A DNA stretch of 64,000 nt from Marivivens donghaensis (lineage in GTDB: Bacteria; Pseudomonadota; Alphaproteobacteria; Rhodobacterales; Rhodobacteraceae): assembly GCF_030410045.1 (NCBI RefSeq), contig NZ_JAUFRA010000009.1, positions 62,001 through 126,000 on the forward strand, written 5' to 3'. How positions within the stretch are numbered: position 1 is the first letter of the stretch; every line of letters starts with the position of its first letter. Position numbers and translations under genes: made by a program. The notes under the pieces are model-generated. The model was not told the DNA's origin and made no database searches. It was given only the letters and a program-made list of their open reading frames with translations. This document shows positions 44,889 to 56,102 of the stretch, in pieces.

Positions 44889-45320
44889 ATGGACGAACTG
44901 GATCAACGCCTCATTGTCGCATTGAAACGTGACGCGCGTGCGAGCCTGTCCGAACTGGCTGCTGATTTGAACGTCACGCGCACGACGATCCGGTCACGGC
45001 TCGCGCGGCTTCAGGACAGCGGGGAAATCGTAGGCTTTACCGTGTTGACCCGCAACGACGTAGCGAAGAGCCCTGTGCGTGGTTTGATGATGTTAGAGAT
45101 TGAGGGGCGCGGGACAGAGCGGATCATGTCCCGACTTTCTGCCATGCCAGAGGTAATGGCGGTTCATTCAACCAACGGTCAGTGGGATCTTATCGCTGAG
45201 ATCGGGACGATGACCCTCGAAAAATTCGACGAAGTGCTGTTTGCCATTCGCCGTTTGGACGGGATCACGAGCAGTGAAACGAACCTACTGCTTTCAACCC
45301 GCCGTGGGGCGCGACGCTAG
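44889..45320 (+). CDS. Lrp/AsnC family transcriptional regulator
   Basis: 143 residues. Winged helix-turn-helix near the N-terminus (LDQRLIVALKRDARASLSELAADLNVTRTTIRSRLARLQ), then a RAM ligand domain (GLMMLEIEGRGTE, VMAVHSTNGQWDLIAEIG). Only 86 bp separate it from the arginase start in the opposite direction, so it probably controls arginase-ocd in response to arginine or ornithine. Its 3' end overlaps dsbB by 27 bp (convergent). Confidence 0.92.
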   Translation: MDELDQRLIVALKRDARASLSELAADLNVTRTTIRSRLARLQDSGEIVGFTVLTRNDVAKSPVRGLMMLEIEGRGTERIMSRLSAMPEVMAVHSTNGQWDLIAEIGTMTLEKFDEVLFAIRRLDGITSSETNLLLSTRRGARR

Positions 45321-45776
45321 GACTGCTTTGATCCAGATGACCGCGAGGATGAAGGAAATAATCGCGTTCCAGCCTGGCATTGAAATACCCAAAAGCTCCC
45401 AGCTGATCTGATCGCACATCACGAGCTTTGGCCCGCTATCAACCGCGAGAAGGTCGTTGACGTTCATGCCTGAAAGGCCAGACCCCGTGCAAGAGGCTGG
45501 GCCATCCCAGTATTTGTGCTCAACGCCGAAGTGGTAAACGCCAATTGCACCAGTCGTCAGCGCGGCGAGTGCACCGAGTCCCGGCAAGAGGCGACCTTGG
45601 ATCATCAGTGCGAGAAGGCCGATAACAACAGCAGCCGCATGGGGCCAACGTTGCCAGATGCACATTGCGCATGGCGGCAGGGCCATCAGCCGTTGAAACA
45701 CGACCATCGCACCAAAGAGCATCGCGGCCGAACCGCCAGCCGCCAAAAGAACGTAGGTTTTGCGCGATGTGGTCAT
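45294..45776 (-). CDS. dsbB: Disulfide bond formation protein B
   Basis: 160 residues, four membrane helices. First cysteine pair CAMC in ALPPCAMCIWQRWPH; second pair in PASCTGSG and LVMCDQIS. Reoxidises DsbA with quinone in the inner membrane. Start overlaps the yqaA stop (ATGA). Confidence 0.93.
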   Translation of the reverse strand: MTTSRKTYVLLAAGGSAAMLFGAMVVFQRLMALPPCAMCIWQRWPHAAAVVIGLLALMIQGRLLPGLGALAALTTGAIGVYHFGVEHKYWDGPASCTGSGLSGMNVNDLLAVDSGPKLVMCDQISWELLGISMPGWNAIISFILAVIWIKAVLASRPTAG

Positions 45777-46351
45777 AGGTATTTCACCAGATAGAAGCCG
45801 CCGAACAAAAGAACGCAGCAGATTGCAAAGACGAGGCCGAGGCGTTTTTCGATAAAGTCACGGATCGGTTCGCCGAATTTCCACAACAGGCCTGCAACGA
45901 TAAAGAAGCGCAGCGCGCGTGCCACGATGGCCGAGAGGATAAACGGGATCAGTGCGAATTGCAGCACGCCCGACGCGATTGTGATGACCTTGAACGGGAA
46001 GGGGGTCACACCTGCGACGAGGACGGCCCAGATACCAAAGCTGTCGAACTTGGCCTTGAACACTTCAAACTCGGCGCCTTTGCCGTAGAAATCGAGGATC
46101 GGTTTGCCGATGACGTCAAAGAGGCCGTAGCCGATATAATAGCCGAGCAGTGCACCAAGGACCGAGGCAATGGTCGCAACAGCTGCAATAAGGAACGCGC
46201 GGTTCGGGCGCGCCATGATCATCGGGATCATCAGGACATCTGGCGGAATTGGAAAAACGGACGATTCAATGAACGAAAGAAACGCTAGAACCCAGAGTGC
46301 ATGCGGGTGATCCGCCAGCGACATGGTCCAAGAATAAAGTTTGCGAAGCAT
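45773..46351 (-). CDS. YqaA/DedA-family membrane protein
   Basis: 192 residues, VTT/DedA-like. Conserved ESSVFPIPPDVLMIPM re-entrant segment, ALLGYYIGYGLFDVIG, and VAGVTPFPFKVITIASG. Family members act as lipid scramblases or undecaprenyl-phosphate transporters; the role of YqaA itself is open. I take ATG 46351 because the open frame above it overlaps the divergent peptidase gene. Confidence 0.9.
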   Translation of the reverse strand: MLRKLYSWTMSLADHPHALWVLAFLSFIESSVFPIPPDVLMIPMIMARPNRAFLIAAVATIASVLGALLGYYIGYGLFDVIGKPILDFYGKGAEFEVFKAKFDSFGIWAVLVAGVTPFPFKVITIASGVLQFALIPFILSAIVARALRFFIVAGLLWKFGEPIRDFIEKRLGLVFAICCVLLFGGFYLVKYL

Positions 46352-46471
46352 ATGCGCCGTGCCTGTGTTGTTTTGCGCTTTAGGCCATGCAGGACCATCG
46401 GCGTCAAGCTTGCAGACGAACACGTTTTTGTTCAGAAACGCATGAGTTGAGTTGCGACAGGCGGGTGCATC

Positions 46472-47305
46472 ATGAAATGGCAAGGACGGCGACAGAGTAA
46501 GAACATTGTTGATCGGCGTCGCGGCGGAGCCACGGGTGCCGTCGGTGGTGTGGGGGTTGTCGTGGTTCTATTGATCGGATGGGCGCTGGGTGTGGATGTC
46601 ACGCCGCTCTTGTCAGAGCTCGAAGGGCAGGGTGGGACAACACAACTTTCGGCCGCCGATGAACGTGCGGCTGAGTTTGTTGCCGTGGCTCTTGCGGACA
46701 CCGAAGAGATTTGGGCCGATATTTTGCCCGATCAGGCAGGGCAACAGTATGCAGAACCTGCCTTGGTTCTGTTTTCGGGCGCAACGCAGTCTGCTTGTGG
46801 TGGGGCTTCGGCGGCGACGGGGCCGTTTTATTGTCCCGCGGACAAACAGATTTATCTCGATACGGATTTCTTTGTGACGATGGAGCGGCAGTTGGGCGCG
46901 GGCGGTGATTTCGCTGCTGCCTATGTCGTCGCGCACGAGGTCGCACATTCTGTCCAGGATCAGCTAGGCATCTTGGGCGAAGCAAATCGAGTTCGTGCGC
47001 AGGTGAGCGAGGCGCAAAGCAATGCCATCTCTGTTCGGATTGAGCTTCAAGCGGATTGCTATTCGGGGATCTGGGCGCGTGCCGCGTCTCGAACATTGGG
47101 TACCGTTGAACGGGGTGATTTGGATGAGGCACTGAATGCGGCGCGGCAAATCGGCGACGATACATTGCAGCGCAATGCAGGGCGGAGCGTGCAGCCGCAT
47201 ACCTTTACGCACGGGACGTCGGATCAACGCGAACGTTGGTTCGAAAAGGGGTATCAGAGCGGCGACATGCGCCAATGCGATACATTTTCAGTTCAGCGAC
47301 TTTGA
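46472..47305 (+). CDS. Neutral zinc metallopeptidase (YpfJ family)
   Basis: 277 residues. Short basic cytoplasmic start (KWQGRRQSKNIVDRRRGG), one membrane helix (AVGGVGVVVVLLIGWALGV), then a periplasmic domain with the zinc motif HEVAHSVQ and downstream IELQADCYSGIWA (third ligand Glu/Asp). Substrate unknown. Confidence 0.93.
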   Translation: MKWQGRRQSKNIVDRRRGGATGAVGGVGVVVVLLIGWALGVDVTPLLSELEGQGGTTQLSAADERAAEFVAVALADTEEIWADILPDQAGQQYAEPALVLFSGATQSACGGASAATGPFYCPADKQIYLDTDFFVTMERQLGAGGDFAAAYVVAHEVAHSVQDQLGILGEANRVRAQVSEAQSNAISVRIELQADCYSGIWARAASRTLGTVERGDLDEALNAARQIGDDTLQRNAGRSVQPHTFTHGTSDQRERWFEKGYQSGDMRQCDTFSVQRL

Positions 47306-47347
47306 GCGTTGACGACCCTGAAACAGCAGGATAAACGACCGCCACTG

Positions 47348-47432
47348 GCCGGTGTGGCGGAATGGTAGACGCAGGGGATTCAAAATCCCCCGACCCTAGG
47401 TCGTAAGAGTTCGAGTCTCTTCACCGGCACCA
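47348..47432 (+). tRNA. tRNA-Leu(CAA)
   Basis: 85 nt with long variable arm: acceptor GCCGGTG/CACCGGC, anticodon loop TTCAAAA (anticodon CAA), variable stem around GACCCTAGGTC, T-arm GAGTTCGAGTCTC, encoded CCA. I looked for a second copy of its 3' end downstream and saw none. Confidence 0.95.
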
Positions 47433-48196
47433 GTATTCTCTTAACAACACGATCTACCTTGCACCTGATGCGCTGTCGCGCGGCGGGTTCTTTTGTGCCG
47501 TTTGGCATGGTGTTTGCATCCGCTCTGACCACTTACGAATCAAATTCACCAAAGGGTGATTTTTTATATCCTTTCGAGAAGCTTTTTGGCCTCGATTCTT
47601 CAAAATATGCCGCCAATTAGAGCAAAATGTTCAAAATGTTTCTGTTTGGGAAACGAAGGGGCGACTTTGTCAGGATTTTTTTCGTGCTCAAATGAGGAAA
47701 CTTTGTGTCGGGTTGGTTGATCACCAAGTCGAACCAATTTTCCACTATAGCGTTAGTTGGCTGGGCACCTTCTGATTTAAAATAAAGGAAAAATTCAGAA
47801 TTTGGATTTTGGCGCTGTTGCGGTGAGATAAACAATAGCGTGTTTTTATGCGGCATCTTTCACGCATAAGGACGCAGAAACGCCACAGGTCTTTCTGTTA
47901 GGTTAAGGCGTTCATTACATTTTTCTCTTTGTTTGACCTATCCAATCGAATATCCAGTAATAGCCTAACTGGGGGGGGCAAATGACCGATTGGTGCGGTC
48001 ATGGTGAGTGTCGGTTGCCGACATGAGCCGAATTGTGTCTGCGAAAGGGTTTTCCTTTTTGCCGATTTTTGGATCAACGCGCTTGAGGTGACTCTAGCGT
48101 GCGAGGTCCGAGTGTGTGCCCCTTGCAGGGGAGTGCACCGGAACTCGCATTTCCGGTCGGTTTTACCGATCGGGTGGGCAAATGGAGTTATAAGGT
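47433..48196. other. Long 5' region of giant protein gene
   Basis: 764 bp, AT-rich in its first half, no supported gene. Contains a run of eight G (47971-47978), an inverted repeat 47982-47988/47996-48002 (ATGACCG/CGGTCAT) and a TTGACC at about 47935 that could be a -35 element. Probably the regulatory region of the next gene. Confidence 0.5.
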
Positions 48197-51100
48197 ATGT
48201 CACTGTTCCTGCTGGATTGGACAAAGTGTCTTTTTGGTTCGACAAACACATTTACGGGTAGCTGGGGCAGCCTTGACTGCTACACCTCGTCAACATCAGG
48301 CTGCCATACGGTGTCGTATAACAACGACGACTGTTTGAAGCTCGATAACCACTATTCGGGTAACACTTACGACTTCGGTTTTGGGTGCGATGTTCAGGAC
48401 GTCAGCTTTAACCTCTACGACATCAGCCTGAGCAAGTGTGGCACAGGCAACCTCTGTGACGTGGTATTTAAGAACGCTCTCGGTGAGATTGTTGAAGCGA
48501 AATATGAATGGATCAACAACTGCGTGTGCGTAACCTGCGCCGAGCCGATTGAAACGATCAAAATCTGCTACGATCCGAGCTGGCTCAATTATTGTGACCT
48601 GAAAATCGGTACTATCAGCTGCGCCCCCGTGCCCACCGAGGATGGCGTTGTTGAAGGCACTGCAGGCGATGATCTGATCGACGTAGCCTACGTTGGTGAT
48701 CCTGACGGCGACAAAATCGACAATAACGATGCGATCTTGGCTGGTGAGACAGGCAATGACGACATTGTTGTTGCAGGTGACGGCGACGACACCGTGATCG
48801 CGGCTGATGGCAATGACGAAGTTTACGGCGGCGCTGGAAATGACGACCTCTACGGTGGTGCTGGCAACGACGTTCTGATTGGCGATCGTGAGAGCGCTGT
48901 TTACGGTTCGCCAAGCACGACAACGACTGTCCGCGAAAGCTTTAACTGGTCGCAGGCGCCCGATCCGCATGACAACACGTCGATCGATAATGACGATGAT
49001 CTGAACACATTTACCCAGAACACAGGTTCGGTAAATGTGACCTTCTCGACCATTGCGACGGTGTATAGCCCTGACACGAACTTTGCGACCGATCAGCAAA
49101 AGGTTCACTCGATCGACAGCGGTACTGAAACGGTTAACGCTTATTCCTCGCTGGAATCTGAGTTGAACGCGAAGGGCGAAAGCGCGACCTACCAGTGGAG
49201 CTTTGACACCTCGGTCGAGAATATCTCGTTCCGTATCAACGACGTCGATTTTGACTCGACCGTTCAGGTTTATGCCTATGACGCCAACGGTGTTGCAGTT
49301 CCTGTCGATATCTCGGCTGGTGGCGGTGTAACGCTCAAGAACCTCGATGGCGTTGCTGGCTATGAAACTGGCGTCTCAAACGGTGGCGGCTCTGCCGATA
49401 CTGACCCGTATTATTCGATGCTGGTGAATGTTGCTGGCCCTGTAACCAAGTTGGTCGTGAAGCACCTACAGGACGGCTACGACAATGCGGGCGTGAACAT
49501 CACCGACTTGTTCTATGACGTAACGGTCAGCACCGACGATGGCGTTCCTGGTGACGATTTCATCGACGGCGGTGCTGGTGATGACATCATTGAAGGCAAT
49601 GAAGGGAACGATACCCTTATCGGTGGTTCTGGCGACGACATGATCCACGGTGGTAGTGGCGACGACACCATTCAGGGTGACGGCGATAGCACAGGCAACG
49701 TGAGCCCCCAACCAGCTGTTTTGGATTGGAGCGATTTCGGTAGCACAGGTGCGACCGTTGCTAACGGCGCAACCCAAGATCTGGGCGGCGTCACTGTAAC
49801 CTTTGGTTTTGATCCAGCGGTATCGGGTGCGACTGCGACTGTTTCGGGTGCTGCTCAATACGTCGAAACTGGCGAGAACTTTGACAATCACTCTGGTCTG
49901 CAGCTTTACGGTCCGACCACGGGTCACGCTGGTGATACCTCGACTGTTACGCTTGATTTCGCATCGAACACAGGCGGTTACTCTGACGAAGTTCAGAACG
50001 TAGCGTTCCGTATCAACGATATCGATGTCGGTACATCCTCCGATCCTCACCAAGATATCCTGACCATCCACGCCTATGACGCGAACGGCGTTGAGGTTCC
50101 TGTGACCTTTGTGGCCGAAGGTGGTCAGACGATCTCTGGCAACACGATTACCGCGCATGATCTGGACAACGGCACGATCAACACGGGCACTGCGAAAGGC
50201 TCTGTCCTGATCCAAATCGCGGATCCTGTGGCCCGCATCGTGATCGACTACGGTAACGGCGCGACCACGGACCAAGCGGTCACGATCACCGATATGTCGC
50301 TGGAAACCATTTTGGCGGATGACGATGCTGGTAATGACTACCTTGACGGTGGCGACGGCAACGACTTGATCGAAGGCAATGAAGGCGATGACCGTCTCAT
50401 CGGCGGCGACGGCAATGACACTCTTTTGGGGGGCGACGGCAACGACATCATCGACGACGTGCGCGGCACCGACAATGACGGCAACGGCGATGACTACGCT
50501 GACGGCGGCGCAGGCAACGATGAAGTTTGGACTGGCAAAGGCAACGATACGCTTCTGGGTGGTGATGGCGACGATACCCTGGGCGGTGAAGCTGGCGACG
50601 ACATCCTTGATGGTGGAGAAGGTGCGGATATCATCCTTGGCGGTGATGATGCTGACGTTATCTATGGTGGCGCTGGCGACTACGTCGACGGCGGCGCTGG
50701 TGGCAACGACTTCGATGTTCTCGACCTGACGGGTAAAGGCCCGTTCTACCTCGAGAATGTGACACCTGACAGCAACGGCAACGGCACCAACGGTACCGTC
50801 GTCTTTGTTGACGCCAACGGCGTACCGACGGGTGAAACCCTGAACTACGTCGAAATCGAACAGATCATCGGTGATGAGTTCAATCGCGCTCCGGAAGCCA
50901 ATGATGACTCGATTACCACGGATGAAGATACAGCCGTGACCATCAATGTGCTGGCAAACGATACGGACCCAGATGGCGACACGCTGACCATCACCGAAGC
51001 CACGGTTCCTGCTGAGCAGGGCTCGGTCGAGATTGTGAACGGCCAGCTGGTGTTCACTCCTGCCGATGATTTCAACGGTGAAGCGACGATCAGCTACACG

Positions 51101-54100
51101 GTCACCGATCCAGACGGCAACACGGACACTGCCAATGTTGTGGTCACCGTTAACCCTGTTGATGACGCACCAGAAGCTAACGACGACACCGCGACCACCG
51201 ATGAGGACACCGCTGTCACCATCGACGTGCTCGACAACGACAGCGATCCGGACAACCAGCCGCTGACGATTACTGAGGCGACGGTTCCTGCTGAGCAGGG
51301 CTCGGTCGAGATCGTGAACGGTCAACTGGTGTTCACCCCTGCCGATGACTTCAACGGCGAGGCAACGATCAGCTACACGGTCACCGATCCCGATGGGAAC
51401 ACGGACACCGCCAATGTTGTGGTCACTGTTAACCCTGTTGACGATGCGCCGGAAGCGTTGGACGACACGGCGACCACCGATGAGGACACCGCTGTCACCA
51501 TCGACGTGCTCGACAACGACAGCGATCCGGACAACCAGCCGCTGACCATCACCGAAGCCACGGTTCCTGCCGAGCAGGGCTCGGTCGAGATTGTGAACGG
51601 CCAGCTGGTGTTCACCCCTGCCGATGACTTCAACGGCGAGGCAACGATCAGCTACACGGTCACCGATCCCGATGGGAACACGGACACCGCCAATGTTGTG
51701 GTCACTGTTAACCCTGTTGACGATGCACCGGAAGCTAACGACGACATCGCAACCACCGATGAGGACACAGCTGTCACCATCGACGTGCTCGACAACGATA
51801 GCGATCCGGACAACCAGCCGCTGACGATTACGGAAGCCACGGTGCCTGCTGAGCAGGGCTCGGTCGAGATTGTGAACGGTCAACTGGTGTTCACCCCTGC
51901 CGATGACTTCAACGGCGAGGCGACGATCAGCTACACGGTCTCTGATCCAGACGGCAACACGGACACAGCGAATGTTGTGGTCACCGTTAACCCTGTCGAC
52001 GATGCACCGGAAGCGTTGGACGACACGGCGACCACCGATGAGGACACCGCTGTCACCATCGACGTGCTCGACAACGACAGCGATCCGGACAACCAGCCGC
52101 TGACGATTACAGAAGCCACGGTTCCTGCCGAGCAGGGCACGGTTGAGATCGTGAACGGTCAACTGGTGTTCACACCTGCCGATGACTTCAACGGCGAGGC
52201 AACGATCAGCTACACGGTCTCTGATCCAGACGGCAACACGGACACTGCCAATGTTGTGGTCACCGTTAACCCTGTTGATGACGCACCAGAAGCTAACGAC
52301 GACACCGCGACCACCGATGAGGACACCGCTGTCACCATCGACGTGCTCGACAACGACAGCGATCCAGACAACCAGCCGCTGACGATTACTGAGGCGACGG
52401 TTCCGGCAGAGTAGGGCTCGGTCGAGATTGTGAACGGTCAACTGGTGTTCACACCTGCCGATGACTTCAACGGCGAGGCAACGATCAGCTACACGGTCGC
52501 GGATCCAGACGGCAACACGGACACCGCCAATGTAGTTGTGACGGTGAACCCTGTTGACGATGCACCAGAAGCGTTGGACGACACCGCGACCACCGATGAG
52601 GACACCGCTGTCACCATCGACGTGCTCGACAACGACAGCGATCCAGACAACCAGCCGCTGACGATTACTGAGGCGACGGTTCCTGCTGAGCAGGGCTCGG
52701 TCGAGATCGTGAACGGTCAACTGGTGTTCACCCCGGCGCCTGACTTCAACGGCGAGGCGACGATCAGCTACACGGTCACCGATCCCGATGGCAACACGGA
52801 CACAGCGAATGTTGTGGTCACCGTTAACCCTGTTGATGACGCACCGGAAGCGGTGGACGACACCGCGACCACCGATGAGGACACAGCTGTCACCATCGAC
52901 GTGCTCGACAACGACAGCGATCCAGACAACCAGCCGCTGACGATTACAGAAGCCACGGTTCCGGCCGAGCAGGGCTCGGTCGAGATCGTGAACGGTCAGC
53001 TGGTGTTCACCCCGGCGCCGGACTTCAACGGCGAGGCGACGATCAGCTACACGGTCACCGATCCCGATGGGAACACGGACACAGCGGTTGTGAATGTTGA
53101 TGTTCTGCCGGTGAATGACCTCGTTGCGGTGGATGACGTTGCGCAGACGGACGAAGATACGCCTGTAACCATCGACGTTGTGGCCAACGACCAGAACCCA
53201 GATGGCGGTGCGCCTACTGTGATTGGTGCAACTGTCCCTGCAGCCCAAGGCACTGTGGCGATTGTTGGTAATAAGCTGGTCTTTACACCTGCAACGAACT
53301 TCTTTGGTGAGGCGACGATCGACTACACCATCGAGGACGAAGAGGGTGCGGTCGATGTGGCTAAAGTCACGGTCACTGTAAACAGCGTTCTTGAGGCACC
53401 GATTGCGGTTGATGATGTTGAAACGACTGACTTTGAAACGGCAGTCACCATTGACGTTCTGGAAAACGACAGCGATCCAGATGGCACTGTCCTAACGGTG
53501 ACAAATGCATCTGTCCCTGACGTTCATGGCAGCGTCGCAATCGTTGACAATAAGGTTGTCTTTACACCTGCAGCTGGCTTCGAAGGTGAGGCGACAATCA
53601 GCTATACCATCGAAGATGCGGATGGTCTGACCGCTGATGCTGTTGTCACTGTGACGGTGAATGATACGCCTCCGCCGCCTCCGCCAGTTCCAGATGGAAC
53701 GGTCGAAGGGACCTCGGGCGACGATATCATTGACGACAACTATGCGGACGATCCGAATGGTGACTTCGTTGACAATGATGACGCGATCCTGCCGGGTGAC
53801 ACTGGTAATGACGACCTGATCTATGGCTACGAGGGTGATGACACCATCCTCTCGGGCGATGGAGATGACGAAGTCTATGGCGGCGTCGGCAATGATACGA
53901 TCCTAGATGATAGTGGTTCGGATACAGTCTTTGGTGAAGATGGTGACGATATCATCAACACCGCAGGTGGTCAGCAAAGCCCCGATACGGCCTATCCAGG
54001 TGTCTATGCGGCTGATAGCGATCCATTCGATGATCGGGATACCGTTTATGGCGGAGCTGGCAACGACACGATCACCACGGGCGATGACAATGACACCATT

Positions 54101-55360
54101 TATGGTGGCACTGGCAATGACACGATTGACGGTGGCGTCGATGACGACCTGATCTACGGTGAGGATGGCAACGATACCATCATCGGCAGCGAAGGCGATG
54201 ACCAGATCCTCGGCGGTGACGGCGACGACCTGATCTACGGTGGTTTGACGACTGATGTCCTCGACCTTCCTGATGATCTGGATGGCGACGGTGATAGCAA
54301 CGACCTCGGTGAAGACCTTGTTACCAATAACAACAAGGACATCATTTCGGGCGGTGCTGGCAACGACACCATCTACGGCGGCGATGACGATGACCTGATC
54401 AGCGGTGGCGCTGGCAACGACTTCGTTGATGGCGGTATTGATGACGACGTCATTCACGGCAACGCTGGTGATGACACGCTGCAAGGTGGCCAAGGTGACG
54501 ACCTCATCTTTGGTGGGGACGATGATGACATCATCATCGGTGGCCCGGGCGAAGACATCATGCAGGGTGGCTTCGGGAATGACACCTTCTACGGCGGCAA
54601 CGGTGGCGACATTGTTGTCGGTGGCGAAGACGCTGATGGTCTAGATGTTGACGTGCTGAACCTGACCGGCAGCGGTGTCGATCATATCGTCTACAACAGC
54701 AACGATCCTGAAGCTGGGACTGTGTTCTTCAACGATGGGTCCGTGATGACCTTCTCGGAAATCGAGAATGTTATTCCGTGCTTCACACCAGGTACGTTGA
54801 TCGCGACACCGCGTGGCCAGGTTCCTGTGGAACAGCTCCATGTTGGTGACAAGATCATCACCCGCGACAATGGCATCCAAGAGATTGCTTGGTTGGGTCA
54901 GAAAGAGATGCCGGGCAAGCAGCTGATTGCGAACCCGCACCTCAAGCCGATCCTGATCAAGGCAGGCGCTTTGGGTAACGGTCTGCCGGAACGTGATATG
55001 CTTGTGTCGCCGAACCACCGTGTTCTGGTCGCCTCTGACCTCACGCAACTCTACTTTGAAGAGCGTGAAGTTCTGGCTGCGGCGAAACACTTGGTCGGTA
55101 GCGGGGGTATCCATCAGGTTGATGTGACCAACACGACTTACATTCACTTCATGTTTGAACGTCATGAAGTGGTGCTGTCGGATGGCGCGTGGACAGAGAG
55201 CTTCCAGCCGGGTGATTACAGCCTCAAAGGTATCGGCAACAGCCAACGGAACGAGATTTTCGAACTCTTCCCAGAGCTGAAAGAGAAAGCGGGCATTCAG
55301 GATTATCAATCCGCTCGTCGTGCGCTGAAAAAACACGAGGCCAAACTTCTGGTCCGTTAA
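48197..55360 (+). CDS. Giant RTX/cadherin-like protein with Hint domain, interrupted by in-frame TAG
   Basis: One frame of 2387 codons holds a single internal stop, TAG at 52412 (codon 1406). Order of parts: residues 1-143 cysteine-rich head (13 Cys); calcium-binding RTX nonapeptides (GGAGNDxLYGG type) near 190-235, 455-495 and 715-840; ten cadherin/Ig-like repeats, 898 to ~1826; a long RTX block ~1835-2148; and a Hint_2 domain starting at Cys2195 (CFTPGTLIATPRGQVPVEQLHVGDKI, LVSPNHRVLVASDL), a self-splicing or self-cleaving fold. Such proteins are usually exported by type I secretion; no secretion genes are in the window. As read, the products would be 48197-52414 and, only if a new start is used, a downstream part lacking export and head regions. 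Nonsense mutation, readthrough or sequencing error are all possible. Confidence 0.85.
50888..53674 (+). repeat. Ten tandem cadherin-like units, eight near-identical
   Basis: Units of 279 bp (93 codons) start at 50888, 51167, 51446, 51725, 52004, 52283, 52562 and 52841; the ninth begins at 53120 and the tenth at 53396, both diverged. Each unit runs APEA-DDTATTDEDTAVTIDVL through FNGEATISYTVTDPDGNTDTANVVVTVNP. Near-identity at DNA level makes recombination or gene conversion likely. Confidence 0.92.
52412..52414 (+). other. In-frame amber codon in unit 6
   Basis: TAG replaces the CAG (Gln) found at the same place in the near-identical units (VPAEQGSVEIV). The frame stays open for 981 more codons after it. 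Confidence 0.9.
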
Positions 55361-55424
55361 GACGTGCAGCTGACCGGAAGGGGGCTACTTTTCCGGTCGC
55401 AAGTCTGAAGGTGGGTCAGACAGC

Positions 55425-55473
55425 CATCCCGATGATCTTGGGCGACACCCTCGTGGCCCGAGACATCGGGATG
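55425..55473. terminator. Convergent-gene hairpin after giant gene
   Basis: Perfect 10-bp outer arms (55425-55434 CATCCCGATG, 55464-55473 CATCGGGATG) and an inner TTGGGC/GCCCGA pairing; lies between the giant gene and the opposing MobA-like gene. A smaller inverted repeat, GACCGGAA/TTCCGGTC (55372-55398), precedes it. Neither has a good U-run. Confidence 0.6.
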
Positions 55474-55480
55474 TTGCGTT

Positions 55481-56098
55481 TCAGCGGCCTGTTTCTGCGC
55501 GAAATTCGGCCCAGTCCTCGGGCGTGTCGAGGTCGCGTCGGGCGCGTTGATCGGGCAGGGGAATGAGGTGCATTCGGTCGCGATATGGGCGCACGATGCA
55601 GTTGCCACCTTGATCGCCGCTAATCGTAGCAAAATTTTCGCGCAACGAGCCGTCGAAAAGGATCGGATGACCGGGTTGCAGGTCTTCGGTTGCGCCGCGC
55701 CAAATGAGGGCATCGGGGGCAATGGTTGGACCCGCTAGAACAGCGGCCATATCTGTGGTTTCAATTTCAACCAAATCAGGCAGAACCATGAGCAAATGGG
55801 ACCACTCCGGCATTTGCGCGACTGCTCCACGCATGGAACCTGACATTCCCTCGGATGCTTCGGGGACGATGAGATGGTTCACGGGCAGGTCCGCGATGAG
55901 CGCCAGACGCGGGTGGTCTGCCGATGACAGGGCGACGTAGACGGGAAGGCCAAGCCCGAGCGCGCGTTCACACTGAAGCCGCAACAAGGGCACGCCATCG
56001 ACAAGCTCGCACAGTTTATCACCGCCGCGCATCCGCGACGACTGCCCAGCAGCGAGGATCAGGACGACAGTGCCAACGGAGGGTGCCGGCGCTGTCAT
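55481..56098 (-). CDS. MobA-like nucleotidyltransferase
   Basis: 205 residues. N-terminal nucleotide motif LILAAGQSSRMRGGDKLCELVDGVPLLR, metal-binding region LMVLPDLVEIE and GHPILFDGSL. Similar to MocA/MobA enzymes that add CMP or GMP to the molybdenum cofactor; also to CoxI-linked transferases. Substrate not determinable. I take ATG 56098 because the frame above it overlaps the SYLF gene. Confidence 0.85.
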   Translation of the reverse strand: MTAPAPSVGTVVLILAAGQSSRMRGGDKLCELVDGVPLLRLQCERALGLGLPVYVALSSADHPRLALIADLPVNHLIVPEASEGMSGSMRGAVAQMPEWSHLLMVLPDLVEIETTDMAAVLAGPTIAPDALIWRGATEDLQPGHPILFDGSLRENFATISGDQGGNCIVRPYRDRMHLIPLPDQRARRDLDTPEDWAEFRAETGR

Positions 56099-56102
56099 GA
56101 TT

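Noticed and set aside
49466..53248. 1260-residue open frame on the minus strand
   Set aside because: It is antisense to the tandem cadherin-like and RTX repeats; repetition of one unit keeps the opposite frame open. Its product is low-complexity and Val/Arg/Asp-rich with no motif.
50888..53674. Tandem repeats as a possible CRISPR array
   Set aside because: Units are 279 bp, fully coding, with no short repeat/spacer pattern.
47348..55480. tRNA-Leu as attachment site of an island carrying the giant gene
   Set aside because: No integrase nearby and no visible second copy of the tRNA 3' end downstream.
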